Below, in pieces: positions 17,158-26,179 of a stretch of DNA of 64,000 nt. The position numbers and the translations under genes are program-made. Location: NCBI RefSeq assembly GCF_000374845.1, contig NZ_KB895413.1, forward strand, positions 62,001-126,000. Reading direction: 5' to 3'. The notes below the pieces were generated by a model, which was not told where the DNA came from, did not search any database, and saw only the letters and a list, made by a program, of their open reading frames with translations. Positions within the stretch are counted from its first letter, which is position 1. Every line of letters starts with the position of its first letter. Origin of the DNA: Paenibacillus terrigena DSM 21567. Its GTDB lineage: Bacteria; Bacillota; Bacilli; Paenibacillales; Paenibacillaceae.

Positions 17158-17964
17158 ATGAACATACATGTGAGTACAGCGATCGCATCGCATGCCAATC
17201 AGTGGAGTATGGAGACGCATCATCATCCTGATTATGAAGTATCCATCGTGCTTGAAGGTTCTGCTGTGATGGAATGCCTGCGTAGCGAATATGTGATGGA
17301 GAAAGGAGCCGTTGTCCTAATCCCGCCGAATGTACCACACCGATTCTGGACCGAGGATTCCGTACGATTCGGGGTCTTACAAGTATCCTCGATCCCTCAA
17401 GAGCTCGTGCAACGATTCTATCAGTTAGCGGAGCCTGAACGTCCAAGATTGATTTACTTATCGCCGATGAATCGAGAAATCTATGAATCTCTATTTCGCA
17501 ATTGGCTGAAGATCATCTCTGGGCCATTGGAGGAGCGCGATGTTGTTATCTCCACGTGGATAGATTTGTTCCTGTTAACATTGATGCAGCATACTCGAAA
17601 TGAGCCACAGCGCATGTCGATCTCGAGTGCAGCCGATTATATTCGGAACCAATTCCATCAAGAAGTCCGCGTAACGGAATTAGCTCGTATGTCAGGATTA
17701 TCGGTGTCGGCTTTTCGCAAGGAGTTTACGAGAGTCTATCATGTATCACCGAAGCAATATCAACAGCTTCATAGATTATCTGAAGCCAAATGGCTCCTCC
17801 GTACTTCGGACGAACCTATTCTGCGCATCGCGGAACAGCTAGGTTTCTCGGGGATTCACCTGTTCAGTGCTTGGTTTCAACAGATGGAGGGGACTTCTCC
17901 CTCTAAATGGAGAAAAGAGCAGCAAGGGGAGAAGGGGATGGGCGAACCTTCGGAGCGATTTTAG
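17158..17964 (+). CDS. AraC-family transcriptional regulator
   Basis: 268-residue regulator with an N-terminal cupin-type ligand barrel (HHHPDYEVSIVLEGSAVMEC and IPPNVPHRF) and a C-terminal double helix-turn-helix (about residues 155-255: VTELARMSGLSVSAFRKEFTRVYHVSPKQY and ILRIAEQLGFSGIHLFSAWFQQMEGTSPSKWR). A strong GCGGGAGGT lies before ATG 17158. It is followed in the same direction by a PhyH oxygenase and an isomerase, and is the likely activator of that pair (inference from position). Confidence 0.92.
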   Translation: MNIHVSTAIASHANQWSMETHHHPDYEVSIVLEGSAVMECLRSEYVMEKGAVVLIPPNVPHRFWTEDSVRFGVLQVSSIPQELVQRFYQLAEPERPRLIYLSPMNREIYESLFRNWLKIISGPLEERDVVISTWIDLFLLTLMQHTRNEPQRMSISSAADYIRNQFHQEVRVTELARMSGLSVSAFRKEFTRVYHVSPKQYQQLHRLSEAKWLLRTSDEPILRIAEQLGFSGIHLFSAWFQQMEGTSPSKWRKEQQGEKGMGEPSERF

Positions 17965-18066
17965 TAAATTTCGAATTCATTTCCCTAAATACAACCTGGC
18001 CATTCCCGTTTATATTGAAGGTGATCAATCGATCGAATTTAAAATAAATCATGGGTGGTAATGACA

Positions 18067-18891
18067 ATGATGGTTAAAGTCGGGAGTCGTGAATTAGAAC
18101 TGAATGGACCGCATTTAACAGAGTTGCGAAGCTCGAATGATATTTTAGATGATGTACAAGCGCTTCGTGAACGAATGGAAGAAGACGGATATTTACTCAT
18201 TCGTGGATTTCATGATCGGGAGCAGGTGCTAACAGCGCGAAGAGCGATTTTAGAGAAAATGAATAAGATGGGCAAGCTGGAGCGAGACACACTCCTCGAA
18301 GAAGGCGTCATTGCCGATGGCAGCAAAAGTATCTTCATGGGTGGCACGAATGAAGACTTGCCAGAATTGCTGAACGTATTGAATGGAGATCATGTGATGC
18401 GCTTCTTCGATGAATTACTTGGCGAGCAATCGCTGACGTATCATTACAAATGGCTGCGAGCTGTAGGCTCAGGCGATTTCACTGGAGCGCATTATGATAT
18501 CGTCTATATGGGACGCGGTACGCATAACGTATATACAGTGTGGTCACCGATCGGCGATATCTCTTACGAGATGGGCGGTCTTGCGATGTGTCTAGGCTCG
18601 CATCGATTCGACAGTCTCAAGAACTCCTACGGTACAAAGGATTCGGATCGAGATGGCATTGGACATTATACCGACGATCCGCTCGTGATTACCGAGAAAT
18701 TCGGCGGACAATGGGCGACAACGACGTTCGAAGCGGGAGATGTGCTGATCTTCGGCATGTTCTTGATGCATTGTTCCTTGGAGAATACGACCAATCAATA
18801 TCGCATTAGCGTGGACGCGCGGTATCAATCGGCTACAGAACTCGTCGATGAACGTTGGAGCGGGAAGAAACCAAGGGGGCACCATAAATAA
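18067..18891 (+). CDS. Phytanoyl-CoA dioxygenase (PhyH) family protein
   Basis: About 274-residue non-heme iron, 2-oxoglutarate-dependent oxygenase fold. The facial triad is visible as HxD in GAHYDIV (near residue 140) and the distal His in FLMHCSLENT (near residue 237), with the 2-oxoglutarate arginine in YRISVDARYQ. Relatives hydroxylate lipids, antibiotics or osmolytes; the substrate here cannot be read. Of several starts (GTG 18055, ATG 18061, 18067, 18070), ATG 18067 has the best spacing to GGGTGG. The isomerase gene follows after 21 bases, so the two likely act on one compound. Confidence 0.87.
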   Translation: MMVKVGSRELELNGPHLTELRSSNDILDDVQALRERMEEDGYLLIRGFHDREQVLTARRAILEKMNKMGKLERDTLLEEGVIADGSKSIFMGGTNEDLPELLNVLNGDHVMRFFDELLGEQSLTYHYKWLRAVGSGDFTGAHYDIVYMGRGTHNVYTVWSPIGDISYEMGGLAMCLGSHRFDSLKNSYGTKDSDRDGIGHYTDDPLVITEKFGGQWATTTFEAGDVLIFGMFLMHCSLENTTNQYRISVDARYQSATELVDERWSGKKPRGHHK

Positions 18892-18912
18892 GCGAGTAAA
18901 GGGGAGTTTAAG

Positions 18913-19710
18913 TTGGAATTGAAGATGTATCACGCGTTCTGGGGCATGGAAGGGACATTGCGAGAAAAGATGGAACGGGCGGCGCAGCATGGATATGACG
19001 GGGTGGAAGTGGGGCTTCCTTCACAGGATGATGAGAATGAGTTCAATGAGCTTCGCGAGGAGCTGGGGCTTGGTTACATTCCGCAGATTTATACGCATGG
19101 CAATCATGAAGAATCCTTCTTGGCTCAAGTGGAGCGTGCTGTGAAGTTTCGTCCGCAATTGATCAATTCGCATAGCGGCAAAGATTATTGGGGTGAGGAA
19201 GAACAAGATCGGTTCTTCGCTAATGCTGTGCAAGTCGAGAAACAATTCGGGGTGCCGATCGGCCATGAGACGCATCGCGGTCGGACCATGTTCACGCCGA
19301 GGTCGACGGCAAGACTACTTCGCACATTTCCAGAACTCCGGATTACCGCAGATTACAGCCATTTTACGTGCGTCTGCGAATCCCTCCTCCATGATCAAGA
19401 AGAGGATATGTCTATCATTATGGAACGGACGATTCACCTGCATGCAAGGATCGGGTTCGAACAAGGGCCACAGGTCCCGCATCCAGCCGCGCCTGAATAT
19501 GCCTATGCATTGGAGCGTTTCGAAGGTTGGTGGGAGACGATTCTACATCGCAGAAAAATGGAAGGGCATCATGTCACGACGATGACCCCTGAATTCGGTC
19601 CTCCCGGTTATATGCCGAGAATTCCTTATACAGGGCAACCTGTAGCCGATCTGTTCGAAGTTAACCAATGGATGGCAGGTAGAGTGCGCGAGCGTTTTCA
19701 GAACGGATAA
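18913..19710 (+). CDS. Sugar phosphate isomerase/epimerase-like TIM-barrel protein
   Basis: 265-residue protein of the xylose-isomerase-like TIM-barrel family (AP endonuclease 2 fold). The order of metal-ligand strands can be followed: GYDGVEVGLPS, a HETHRGR strand, ITADYSHFTCV, HLHARIGFEQGP and TPEFGPPGY. It starts at TTG 18913, eight bases after AAAGGGGA. Second gene after the PhyH oxygenase, ending at a strong terminator. The metal-binding pattern supports an isomerase or related carbon-oxygen lyase, but the reaction is unknown. Confidence 0.82.
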   Translation: MELKMYHAFWGMEGTLREKMERAAQHGYDGVEVGLPSQDDENEFNELREELGLGYIPQIYTHGNHEESFLAQVERAVKFRPQLINSHSGKDYWGEEEQDRFFANAVQVEKQFGVPIGHETHRGRTMFTPRSTARLLRTFPELRITADYSHFTCVCESLLHDQEEDMSIIMERTIHLHARIGFEQGPQVPHPAAPEYAYALERFEGWWETILHRRKMEGHHVTTMTPEFGPPGYMPRIPYTGQPVADLFEVNQWMAGRVRERFQNG

Positions 19711-19729
19711 AGATTCACATCCAATATAG

Positions 19730-19779
19730 AGGGGCTGTTCCACTGTAGAGAGAACCTACAGATTGGAACAGCCCCTTTT
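19730..19779. terminator. Strong bidirectional hairpin terminator
   Basis: AGGGGCTGTTCCA / TGGAACAGCCCCT perfect 13-base arms, with inner CTGTAG / CTACAG, then TTTT. It separates the rightward isomerase from the leftward second PhyH gene. Confidence 0.92.
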
Positions 19780-19788
19780 ATGCGATGA

Positions 19789-20562
19789 TTACGTAATGGT
19801 ATAGTTCGGCTTCGCTTTCAAGAAATGCGGGTTCTCCCCAGCAACCATGAGTCCCATGCCCCAGTCGAAATGGACATTTTCCGTCGGAAAGTCGCTCGCA
19901 TCTTTGTATTGGAACAAGACGTTTCTCCGCGTTCGAGAGCTGCGGTTCGGGTCCGATCCGTGGATGGTCAAATAATTAAAGAACAATACGTCCCCTGCTT
20001 CGGCAATGCAAGGCGTTCCGTCTTTCGTCGGATATTCCTTGTGATTCAGATAATGGGAGCCGACATGGGGAAGGGATCCAGCCTTGTGTGAGCCTGGGAT
20101 GACGCGCAGACAACCGTTTTCTTCATCGGCATAATCTAGATGGACACTCGCCGCTAACATCGAATGATTCGCATGCGGGAAGTAGGGGTAATCTTGATGC
20201 ATTGGGAATGCGGCGCCATTCTCAGGCGGTTTGACCAGCATTTTGGAATGATGCAATTGGACATTGGGACCGATGATTTGTGTGAGAACCGCCCGCATAT
20301 TCGGGTGCACAACCGCACGCGTAAATGAAGCATCATGATAATGCACATCATGAAATCCTTTCAGTACGAGCTTCTTCAATTGCTCTGGCGGGAGATACTC
20401 ACCTTGCCAAGCTGCGTTCCAATCAGCCTTCGACTGTGCAGCGCGTTGAATAATTCGCTCAACCGCCCCGCGCATCTCCTCGACTTCTTCAAGATTGAAT
20501 ACCCCCTTCACGAGTAAGTATCCATTCTCTTTATAAAATTGCACATCTACGGGTTGAATCAT
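19789..20562 (-). CDS. Second phytanoyl-CoA dioxygenase (PhyH) family protein
   Basis: 257-residue oxygenase with clear PhyH motifs: the N-terminal FYKENGYLLVKGVF, the iron ligands in FPMHQDYPYF (HxD, near residue 122) and YLTIHGSDPNRSSRTRRNVLFQY (His, plus 2-oxoglutarate-binding Arg, near residues 203-219). It also carries the common CLRVIPGSHKAG segment. It is only distantly like the PhyH gene at 18.1 kb, so the two are not a recent duplication. AAGGAGGCG precedes the ATG. It is divergent from an AraC gene, its probable regulator. Confidence 0.9.
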   Translation of the reverse strand: MIQPVDVQFYKENGYLLVKGVFNLEEVEEMRGAVERIIQRAAQSKADWNAAWQGEYLPPEQLKKLVLKGFHDVHYHDASFTRAVVHPNMRAVLTQIIGPNVQLHHSKMLVKPPENGAAFPMHQDYPYFPHANHSMLAASVHLDYADEENGCLRVIPGSHKAGSLPHVGSHYLNHKEYPTKDGTPCIAEAGDVLFFNYLTIHGSDPNRSSRTRRNVLFQYKDASDFPTENVHFDWGMGLMVAGENPHFLKAKPNYTIT

Positions 20563-20701
20563 CTACACGCCTCCTTGGATTAGATACGAGCAATTTTGGT
20601 TGATTACACGTATAATGATAAAGATTATAATGATCTGTTGTCTTTTTTAAAAAAGGACATTTTTTTGTAAAATAAGGTCATATCAGTTAGGCGGGAATAT
20701 C

Positions 20702-21598
20702 ATGTACCTGTATAAAGAAACCAATTCCATGCTCAATGAAATCGCAACCGTATTGCAGACGAACGATGCTTGTTTTAAGGTGCACTACTGGGGCGTGAAT
20801 CCACAGTTATTTGATAATCCGGTTCACAAACATTCGTTCTTCGAAGTCTGCTATGTCCTCACAGGCGAAGGAACGTATACTGATGATGGGGTGGACTATC
20901 CAATTCAGAGCGGTACACATTTTTGTTCAAGGCCAGGGGTTACTCATCAAATTCGTACACAGGAAGGGTTGTTTCTTCTCTATGTGGCCTTTGAATTGGA
21001 TGAATCGTTAACTCACGGCACCATTCGCGAGGCCTTTGAAGCGCTGAGTGAATATGCTGCGGTATGTGTGCATCAGGACGATCTTCATCCAACGGCGTTA
21101 TTGTGGAAGTCTTTGATGCTGAAGGATGGCATGACAGGGAATCTCCCTGCCGCGGCGATTGGCACGGTAGCCTATTCCTTGATCCTATCGTTTCTTACGT
21201 TATTTGGCGTACAGACACAAAAGGGGATGGCCAATATGCAGCGGAAGAATACGAATATGCTGCTCCAGCAAGCCAAACTGTATATACGAGATAATTTGGC
21301 TGGCACAATCGGCCTCACGGATGTCGCTCGTTATTTAAATGTCTCAGAACGGCATTTATCGCGTCTATTCTCAGCTGGAATTGGCGAGACTTTTACAGAT
21401 TTCATCCGGCATGAGCGTGTACGTCAAGCGACTCGACTCTTGCTCGGTACCGATCTGCCGATTAAGCAAATTGCTGAACTTACTGGATTTTCTTCGGTTC
21501 ATTATTTCACACGGGTGTTCATGGAGGACAAGAAGCTGCCGCCAGGCCGATTCCGTGAGACGAAGAAGAACATAACATCATTGATACAGAAGGATTAG
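20702..21598 (+). CDS. AraC-family transcriptional regulator
   Basis: 298-residue regulator with an N-terminal cupin (PVHKHSFFEVCYVLTGEGTYTDDG, RPGVTHQI) and a C-terminal AraC DNA-binding domain (IGLTDVARYLNVSERHLSRLFSAGIGETFTDF, then IKQIAELTGFSSVHYFTRVFMEDKKLPPGRFRE). Starts at ATG 20702 after GGCGGG. Divergent from the second PhyH gene across a 139-bp region with two TATAAT motifs; it probably regulates that oxygenase. The Mga-type pseudogene begins eight bases after its stop. Confidence 0.92.
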   Translation: MYLYKETNSMLNEIATVLQTNDACFKVHYWGVNPQLFDNPVHKHSFFEVCYVLTGEGTYTDDGVDYPIQSGTHFCSRPGVTHQIRTQEGLFLLYVAFELDESLTHGTIREAFEALSEYAAVCVHQDDLHPTALLWKSLMLKDGMTGNLPAAAIGTVAYSLILSFLTLFGVQTQKGMANMQRKNTNMLLQQAKLYIRDNLAGTIGLTDVARYLNVSERHLSRLFSAGIGETFTDFIRHERVRQATRLLLGTDLPIKQIAELTGFSSVHYFTRVFMEDKKLPPGRFRETKKNITSLIQKD

Positions 21599-21606
21599 GT
21601 GCTGAT

Positions 21607-23039
21607 ATGGATAAGGATTTTATTCTGGCCAGAGGATTACTGACCTTGTTGGATACGGAGCAGCGTTGGTTTACTTTTGCAGAAATGGAGAAGGAGCTCA
21701 TGGTATCCGATAAGACGATTCGCAAGCTCGTCGAGGAGTTGAGTCAGCAATTGCTGTCTGCGATGGCCATTGAAGTGTCGCGTGGAAGGGGCATGATTCT
21801 GCACCGTGACCGCCGAAGCACGACGATCCAGGAAGTCATTGCCCAGTTGTTCAAGCAGACTTCTTATTATCGGTTGATGCATCTGTTATTCACACAAGGG
21901 GGACGCATTCGTGCGGAGGAAATTGCGGAATCGATGTTCATGAGCACCTCATCCTTTAAGAAATTCATTGTACAGTTGAATAACCAAGAGCTGAAACCTT
22001 TTCATCTGCGGATCACATATGCGACCCCTGCGTTCAAAGGCCACGAAATTCATATAAGAAAATCTCATCTTTTGGCAGGGAAATCTGGTATGTATGTTCT
22101 AACTTCTTGGCTAGCTCGATGAGCGGTCGATGAAATAGGCTCTCTGTCCATTCATATTGCTCCTCCTCAATGTGCACCGTATGTCTTTGTCGAACCCGTT
22201 CGATTACAATCGCAATCAGGAAAGCTAAATTACGCTTGGAATTCAGGAAATACACAATCCGGTTCTCAGCTTCGATCTCGGTAATGAAATGGTTCAATGT
22301 ATCAAAATCGGTATTTGCAAATGGCCATCCTGTATAGGCATATGCTTCGCAGAATATTTTCCACAAGAAGTATCGAATCCTAACCTCGTTATTCAGCTTG
22401 AGTCAATATAACAATCAGGGCTCAGTTAACTCTGCAGCACGTACGCATTCTCGGCAGGAGGAGCTCATGATATCGATGCGTAATCAGCTTTTTCCGCTAT
22501 TGATGCAATCTTTTCCTACACTGCATATGGACGAGCGGTTTATCCAGGAGATGGGTGAATTCTTCGAAAAATTGATCATCGATAATGCGATTCCGGAACT
22601 GATGGATGTCTCCCAGAATCATCTTACAACATATGTGCAGCAGTCTTGTCAGCATGTCTATGATGAGGTGCAGCGCTGTATGGCGCAGTGGAATCACTAT
22701 TTTTCGCTGATCCATCTGAATGAATTCCATCTGACCAAGCTCACCTTACTCGTCAGCTCCAGTCTGCGATATAAGAGCAAGAACGCTTTTCTTATTATCG
22801 GAGAGGAGTTCTCCGTCCGCCATTACGTCGCGAATCTCATCAAAAAAGAAATTGGTGATCAACTCACCATTCATACGACCATTATGGAAGGGTTAACCGA
22901 TGACATTGTGAAGCAGCGGCAGATTGATTTTATTATCAGCACGTTCCCGCTATCGATCAAGAGCGTTCCTACCGTGATTATCGCGACGATTCCGACACGT
23001 CGAGATCTGGATAATATCCGCCAAGAGCTGCTGATGTGA
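21607..23039 (+). pseudogene. Mga/AtxA-type PRD regulator broken by an internal inversion
   Basis: Three open pieces together make one regulator of about 477 residues, the size of AtxA-type Mga proteins. Piece 1 (21607-22056, +) encodes two helix-turn-helix units (FAEMEKELMVSDKTIRKLVEEL; AEEIAESMFMSTSSFKKFI). The middle piece lies on the opposite strand (about 22375 down to 22057) and reads RYFLWKIFCEAYAYTGWPF onward, a PRD-like domain with a candidate phosphorylatable His (IERVRQRH). Piece 3 (from about 22376, +) has the second PRD and an EIIB-like end. Turning the middle piece round gives HEIHI-RYFLWKIF at one junction and DEIFL-ILTSLFSLSQYNN at the other, with one base unaccounted for. As it stands the forward frame stops at 22122, so the protein is not made whole. 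Located just before a deoD-nupC pair it may have controlled. Confidence 0.8.
22057..22375 (-). other. Inverted internal segment of the Mga-type regulator
   Basis: The minus strand is open from 22402 to 22034 and encodes a PRD-like domain that belongs between the flanking plus-strand pieces. Ends are placed from protein continuity, to within a few bases. Only very short inverted similarity (ATTC.ATA) is seen at the two ends, so no site-specific recombinase site is evident. Confidence 0.75.
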
Positions 23040-23118
23040 AGGTGTTGGTCCTTTTTCTTCCGTAGCTTACGCCAACTTTTGGTCTAGTTTGTTCCTCGGA
23101 TTCTTCTTATGATGTTCA

Positions 23119-23133
23119 TGTAAGCGATTTCGA
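23119..23133 (+). promoter_or_regulatory. Candidate CcpA catabolite-response element (cre)
   Basis: TGTAAGCGATTTCGA matches the degenerate cre pattern TGWNANCGNTNWCA except for the last base. It lies 29 bases before the second deoD start, so glucose repression of deoD-nupC is plausible. Confidence 0.5.
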
Positions 23134-23161
23134 TAGCAAGATGATGAGGGGGAATAACAAC

Positions 23162-23872
23162 ATGAGTATTCATATGGAAGCACAAGTCGGTCAGGTCGCG
23201 GAGCGCGTCTTACTACCAGGCGATCCACTGCGTGCCAAATTCGTCGCGGAACATTTCTTGGACGATGTCTATTGTTATAACGAAGTGAGAGGGATGCTCG
23301 GTTATACCGGAATCTATAAAGGCGTACCTGTCTCAGTGCAAGGAACAGGGATGGGCAATGCCTCGATGAGCATTTATGCGACTGAGTTGATTAAGGACTA
23401 TGGGGCAAAGAAGCTGATTCGGATCGGGACATGCGGAGCGATGCAGAAGGAGCTCCAGATTCGTGACATTGTGTTAGCGCAGTCCGTATCCTCCGATAGC
23501 AACATGACGGAAAAAATATTCCATGGCTGCAATTATGCGCCGACTGCAGATTTTCACATGTTAATGAAAGCGTATCAATTAGCTGAGTCACAGCAAGCGA
23601 AGGTACATGTCGGCAACATTTATAATTCCGATGAATTCTACCGCGAGACGTTAGATCGTCTGCATAAATTCATGGAATTCGGCGTCCTGGCGGTGGAGAT
23701 GGAGAGCACAGCGTTGTATACGTTAGCAGCAAAATATGGGGTTCGAGCATTGACCATACTGACGGTCGGCAGCCAGCTCTTGACGAATGAACGTTCATCG
23801 CATAAGACGAGTGAGCAATCGTTTAACGGCATGGCAGAAATTGCGCTGAATACGATCATTGCAGATGTGTGA
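23162..23872 (+). CDS. DeoD-like nucleoside phosphorylase lacking both catalytic side chains
   Basis: 236-residue paralogue of the deoD product at 12.0 kb, alignable without gaps through the core: LLPGDPLRAKF, VRGMLGYTGIYKG, IRIGTCGAM and VEMESTALYTLA are all kept. At the positions of E. coli Asp204 and Arg217 it has Ser (TVGSQ) and Ser (KTSEQS), so the standard purine-protonation mechanism is not available. It could be a phosphorylase for other nucleosides or a binding protein. ATG 23162 is chosen because GAGGGGG stands nine bases upstream; an in-frame ATG at 23141 has no site. Followed after 63 bases by a nucleoside transporter, so it probably acts on what that imports. Confidence 0.85.
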   Translation: MSIHMEAQVGQVAERVLLPGDPLRAKFVAEHFLDDVYCYNEVRGMLGYTGIYKGVPVSVQGTGMGNASMSIYATELIKDYGAKKLIRIGTCGAMQKELQIRDIVLAQSVSSDSNMTEKIFHGCNYAPTADFHMLMKAYQLAESQQAKVHVGNIYNSDEFYRETLDRLHKFMEFGVLAVEMESTALYTLAAKYGVRALTILTVGSQLLTNERSSHKTSEQSFNGMAEIALNTIIADV

Positions 23873-23935
23873 TGCGTTTCAATCACAGTTATTGTGAATG
23901 GATTCACACAATATGGAAATGGGGGAACTACTATC

Positions 23936-25117
23936 ATGAAATATGGTATCGCGCTAATCGGGCTTGTTGTTGTTCTACTCCTGGCATGGCTCGCAAGCAG
24001 TGACAAGAAAAAGATTAAATATCGTCCCATCCTGATCATGATCGTGCTTCAGATCGTCTTTGGTCTGCTGCTGCTTAAGACAAGCATTGGGGAATATCTG
24101 GTTCGGGGGTTCGCGAATGGGTTCGCCAAACTATTAGGATATGCGAATCAAGGAACGGATTTCGTATTCGGCGGCTTAGTGAATGAAGGGATTCATTCGT
24201 TCTTCTTCCACGTGTTAATGCCGATTGTGTTCATGTCGGTGATTATCGGGATTTTACAGCATTACAAAATCTTACCGTTCATTATCAAGTACATTGGTCT
24301 TGCGCTTAGTAAAGTGAATGGTCTTGGCAAGTTAGAATCATACAATGCGGTAGCTTCCGCCATCTTGGGACAGAACGAGGTCTTCATCTCGTTCAAGAAG
24401 CAAATTGGGTTGCTGCCTAAGAATCGATTGTATACCTTATGCGCGTCTGCAATGTCCACGGTGTCCATGTCGATCGTTGGTTCTTATATGACGATGTTGA
24501 AGCCGGAATATGTTGTGACGGCGCTCGTACTCAATTTGTTCGGCGGATTCATTATTGCATCGATCATTAACCCTTATAAGGTGGAACCGGAGGAGGATTT
24601 GCTAGAAGTCCAGCAAGAAGAGAAGCAGACCTTCTTCGAAATGCTCGGGGAATACATTCTCGATGGATTTAAGGTGGTTGTGATCGTTGGCGTCATGCTT
24701 GTCGGATTCATTGCGCTCATTGCGATGATTAACGGAATTTTCAGCGGAATCTTCGGCATCTCGTTCCAAGGAATTCTCGGTTATGTACTTGCTCCGGTTG
24801 CCTTCCTAATGGGTGTCCCTTGGAGCGAAGCGGTTCAAGCTGGAAGCATTATGGCGACGAAAATTGTAGCGAACGAGTTCGTAGCCATGCTTGATTTTGT
24901 CAAAATCCAAGGTGATTTCAGTGAGCGTACAAATGCCATCGTCTCCGTATTCCTCATTTCCTTCGCTAACTTTGGTTCGATTGGTACCATTGTTGGTGCG
25001 GTGAAAGGGCTTCATGAGAAACAAGGCAACGTGGTCGCAGGCTTCGGTCTTAAATTATTATATGGTGCAGCACTCGTTAGCTTCTTATCAGCCATTATTG
25101 TTAGTATTGTATTCTAA
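23936..25117 (+). CDS. nupC: NupC-type concentrative nucleoside transporter (CNT family)
   Basis: 393-residue membrane protein with the CNT architecture: three N-terminal helices, then the transport core with the hairpin motif AILGQNEVFISFKKQIG (GQxE contacts the nucleoside) and the ASAMSTVSMSIVGSYMTML helix, and the C-terminal core with NEFVAMLDF and SFANFGSIGTIVGAVKGL. CNT proteins import nucleosides with H+ or Na+. The start is ATG 23936 after GGGGGAAC; earlier in-frame codons extend into the leader. Operon with the DeoD-like gene. Confidence 0.93.
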   Translation: MKYGIALIGLVVVLLLAWLASSDKKKIKYRPILIMIVLQIVFGLLLLKTSIGEYLVRGFANGFAKLLGYANQGTDFVFGGLVNEGIHSFFFHVLMPIVFMSVIIGILQHYKILPFIIKYIGLALSKVNGLGKLESYNAVASAILGQNEVFISFKKQIGLLPKNRLYTLCASAMSTVSMSIVGSYMTMLKPEYVVTALVLNLFGGFIIASIINPYKVEPEEDLLEVQQEEKQTFFEMLGEYILDGFKVVVIVGVMLVGFIALIAMINGIFSGIFGISFQGILGYVLAPVAFLMGVPWSEAVQAGSIMATKIVANEFVAMLDFVKIQGDFSERTNAIVSVFLISFANFGSIGTIVGAVKGLHEKQGNVVAGFGLKLLYGAALVSFLSAIIVSIVF

Positions 25118-25202
25118 ACGAGCAATTAGCCCCAGAAAATCATGAAACTCGGCGCACCGATGCGATGAAGGGATAGAAAGGGCGATTCCATCACCTATTA
25201 GG

Positions 25203-25226
25203 TCCTCCTCAGCGATGAGGGGGATT
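25203..25226 (+). terminator. Weak hairpin after nupC
   Basis: CCTCCTCA / TGAGGGGG with loop GCGA (one G-T pair), followed only by ATTTG. Possible terminator. The rest of 25118-25283 shows nothing definite. Confidence 0.4.
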
Positions 25227-25283
25227 TGTCATTCGTGTACGGCTTGGATATGATGATAGAGATATTCTTATCTAGGGGAGGCG

Positions 25284-26135
25284 ATGTCATTGTTGAAAGG
25301 GCTTACGCGTGCGGGAATCGGTGGATCCTTAAGTGACGAGCATTTGATTCAATTGGCTGCACAATATCAATTTGAGGCTGTAGATCTGGAAGCACTTGGT
25401 TTCATTGAACGCAACGGCATGGAACAAGCGAAGGCATTATTAGCAGGGAATCGGATGCGGATCGGTTCAATTAGTCTGTCTGTACAGTGGAGAACAAGCG
25501 AGGATGCATTTCAAGAAGGCCTGAAGCGTCTGGCACAAGAAGCTGCGGCCGCGGCTGCGCTAGGATGCACAAGCTGTTGTACCTATATTCTACCATCGAC
25601 AGATTTGAAATCAGCGCATTTCATGGCGCTCGCGATCAGAAGACTACGGGTGTGTGCACAAATTCTAGGTGCGTATGGCGTTCGGTTAGGTCTTGAATTC
25701 GTTGGACCGCATCACTTGCGTACAGCATGGGCGAATCCGTTCATCTGGACGCTCGAAGAGACATTGGATCTGATCGATGCGATTGGAGAGCCGAATGTGG
25801 GTCTCCTGTTCGATGCTTATCATTATTATACGAATGAGCTGACCGTCGAAGACATTCTGAAGCTGCGTGCGGACCAGATTGTCCATGTACATATCAATGA
25901 TGCGCCGCCTGTCCCGGTGGAGCAGGTGTTGGACAATGACCGGTTGTACCCAGGGGAAGGTGCGATTGACCTGGTCGGGTTCTTACAGGGATTACATAAG
26001 ATTGGTTATAAGGGTGTTGTTTCCCAGGAAATCCTAACGCCAACGGCGCCAACGGATTCGCCAGAGGTATTATTAGAGCGGTCCAGACAAGGATTCGAGA
26101 AAGTGTTTGGTGCAGCAGGGTTGATCAACCGTTAA
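25284..26135 (+). CDS. Sugar phosphate isomerase/epimerase-like TIM-barrel protein
   Basis: 283-residue protein of the xylose-isomerase-like TIM-barrel family. The four metal-binding strands are all visible: LGLEFVGPHHLR (Glu, about residue 138), VGLLFDAYHYY (Asp/His, about 178), IVHVHINDAP (His, about 206) and VVSQEILTP (Glu, about 251). This matches the IolE/IolH and hydroxypyruvate-isomerase-like group. ATG 25284 is only three bases from AGGGGAG; TTG 25290, nine bases from it, may be the real start. Convergent with a ROK regulator. Confidence 0.85.
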   Translation: MSLLKGLTRAGIGGSLSDEHLIQLAAQYQFEAVDLEALGFIERNGMEQAKALLAGNRMRIGSISLSVQWRTSEDAFQEGLKRLAQEAAAAAALGCTSCCTYILPSTDLKSAHFMALAIRRLRVCAQILGAYGVRLGLEFVGPHHLRTAWANPFIWTLEETLDLIDAIGEPNVGLLFDAYHYYTNELTVEDILKLRADQIVHVHINDAPPVPVEQVLDNDRLYPGEGAIDLVGFLQGLHKIGYKGVVSQEILTPTAPTDSPEVLLERSRQGFEKVFGAAGLINR

Positions 26136-26143
26136 ATACAGAG

Positions 26144-26177
26144 AAAGGCCTCGTAGCGTATTCGCTGCGAGGCCTTC
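26144..26177. terminator. Bidirectional terminator between isomerase and ROK gene
   Basis: AAGGCCTCGTAGCG pairs with CGCTGCGAGGCCTT (one G-T pair) around TATT. Confidence 0.85.
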
Positions 26178-26179
26178 TA

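Noticed and set aside
22030-22410. Recombinase-type invertible element with long inverted repeats
   Set aside because: The two ends share only a few bases (ATTC.ATA) and no recombinase gene is near, so a programmed switch is not supported, although the inversion itself is.
23041-23161. Purine riboswitch before deoD-nupC
   Set aside because: No match to the conserved three-way junction core; the region instead shows a cre-like site.
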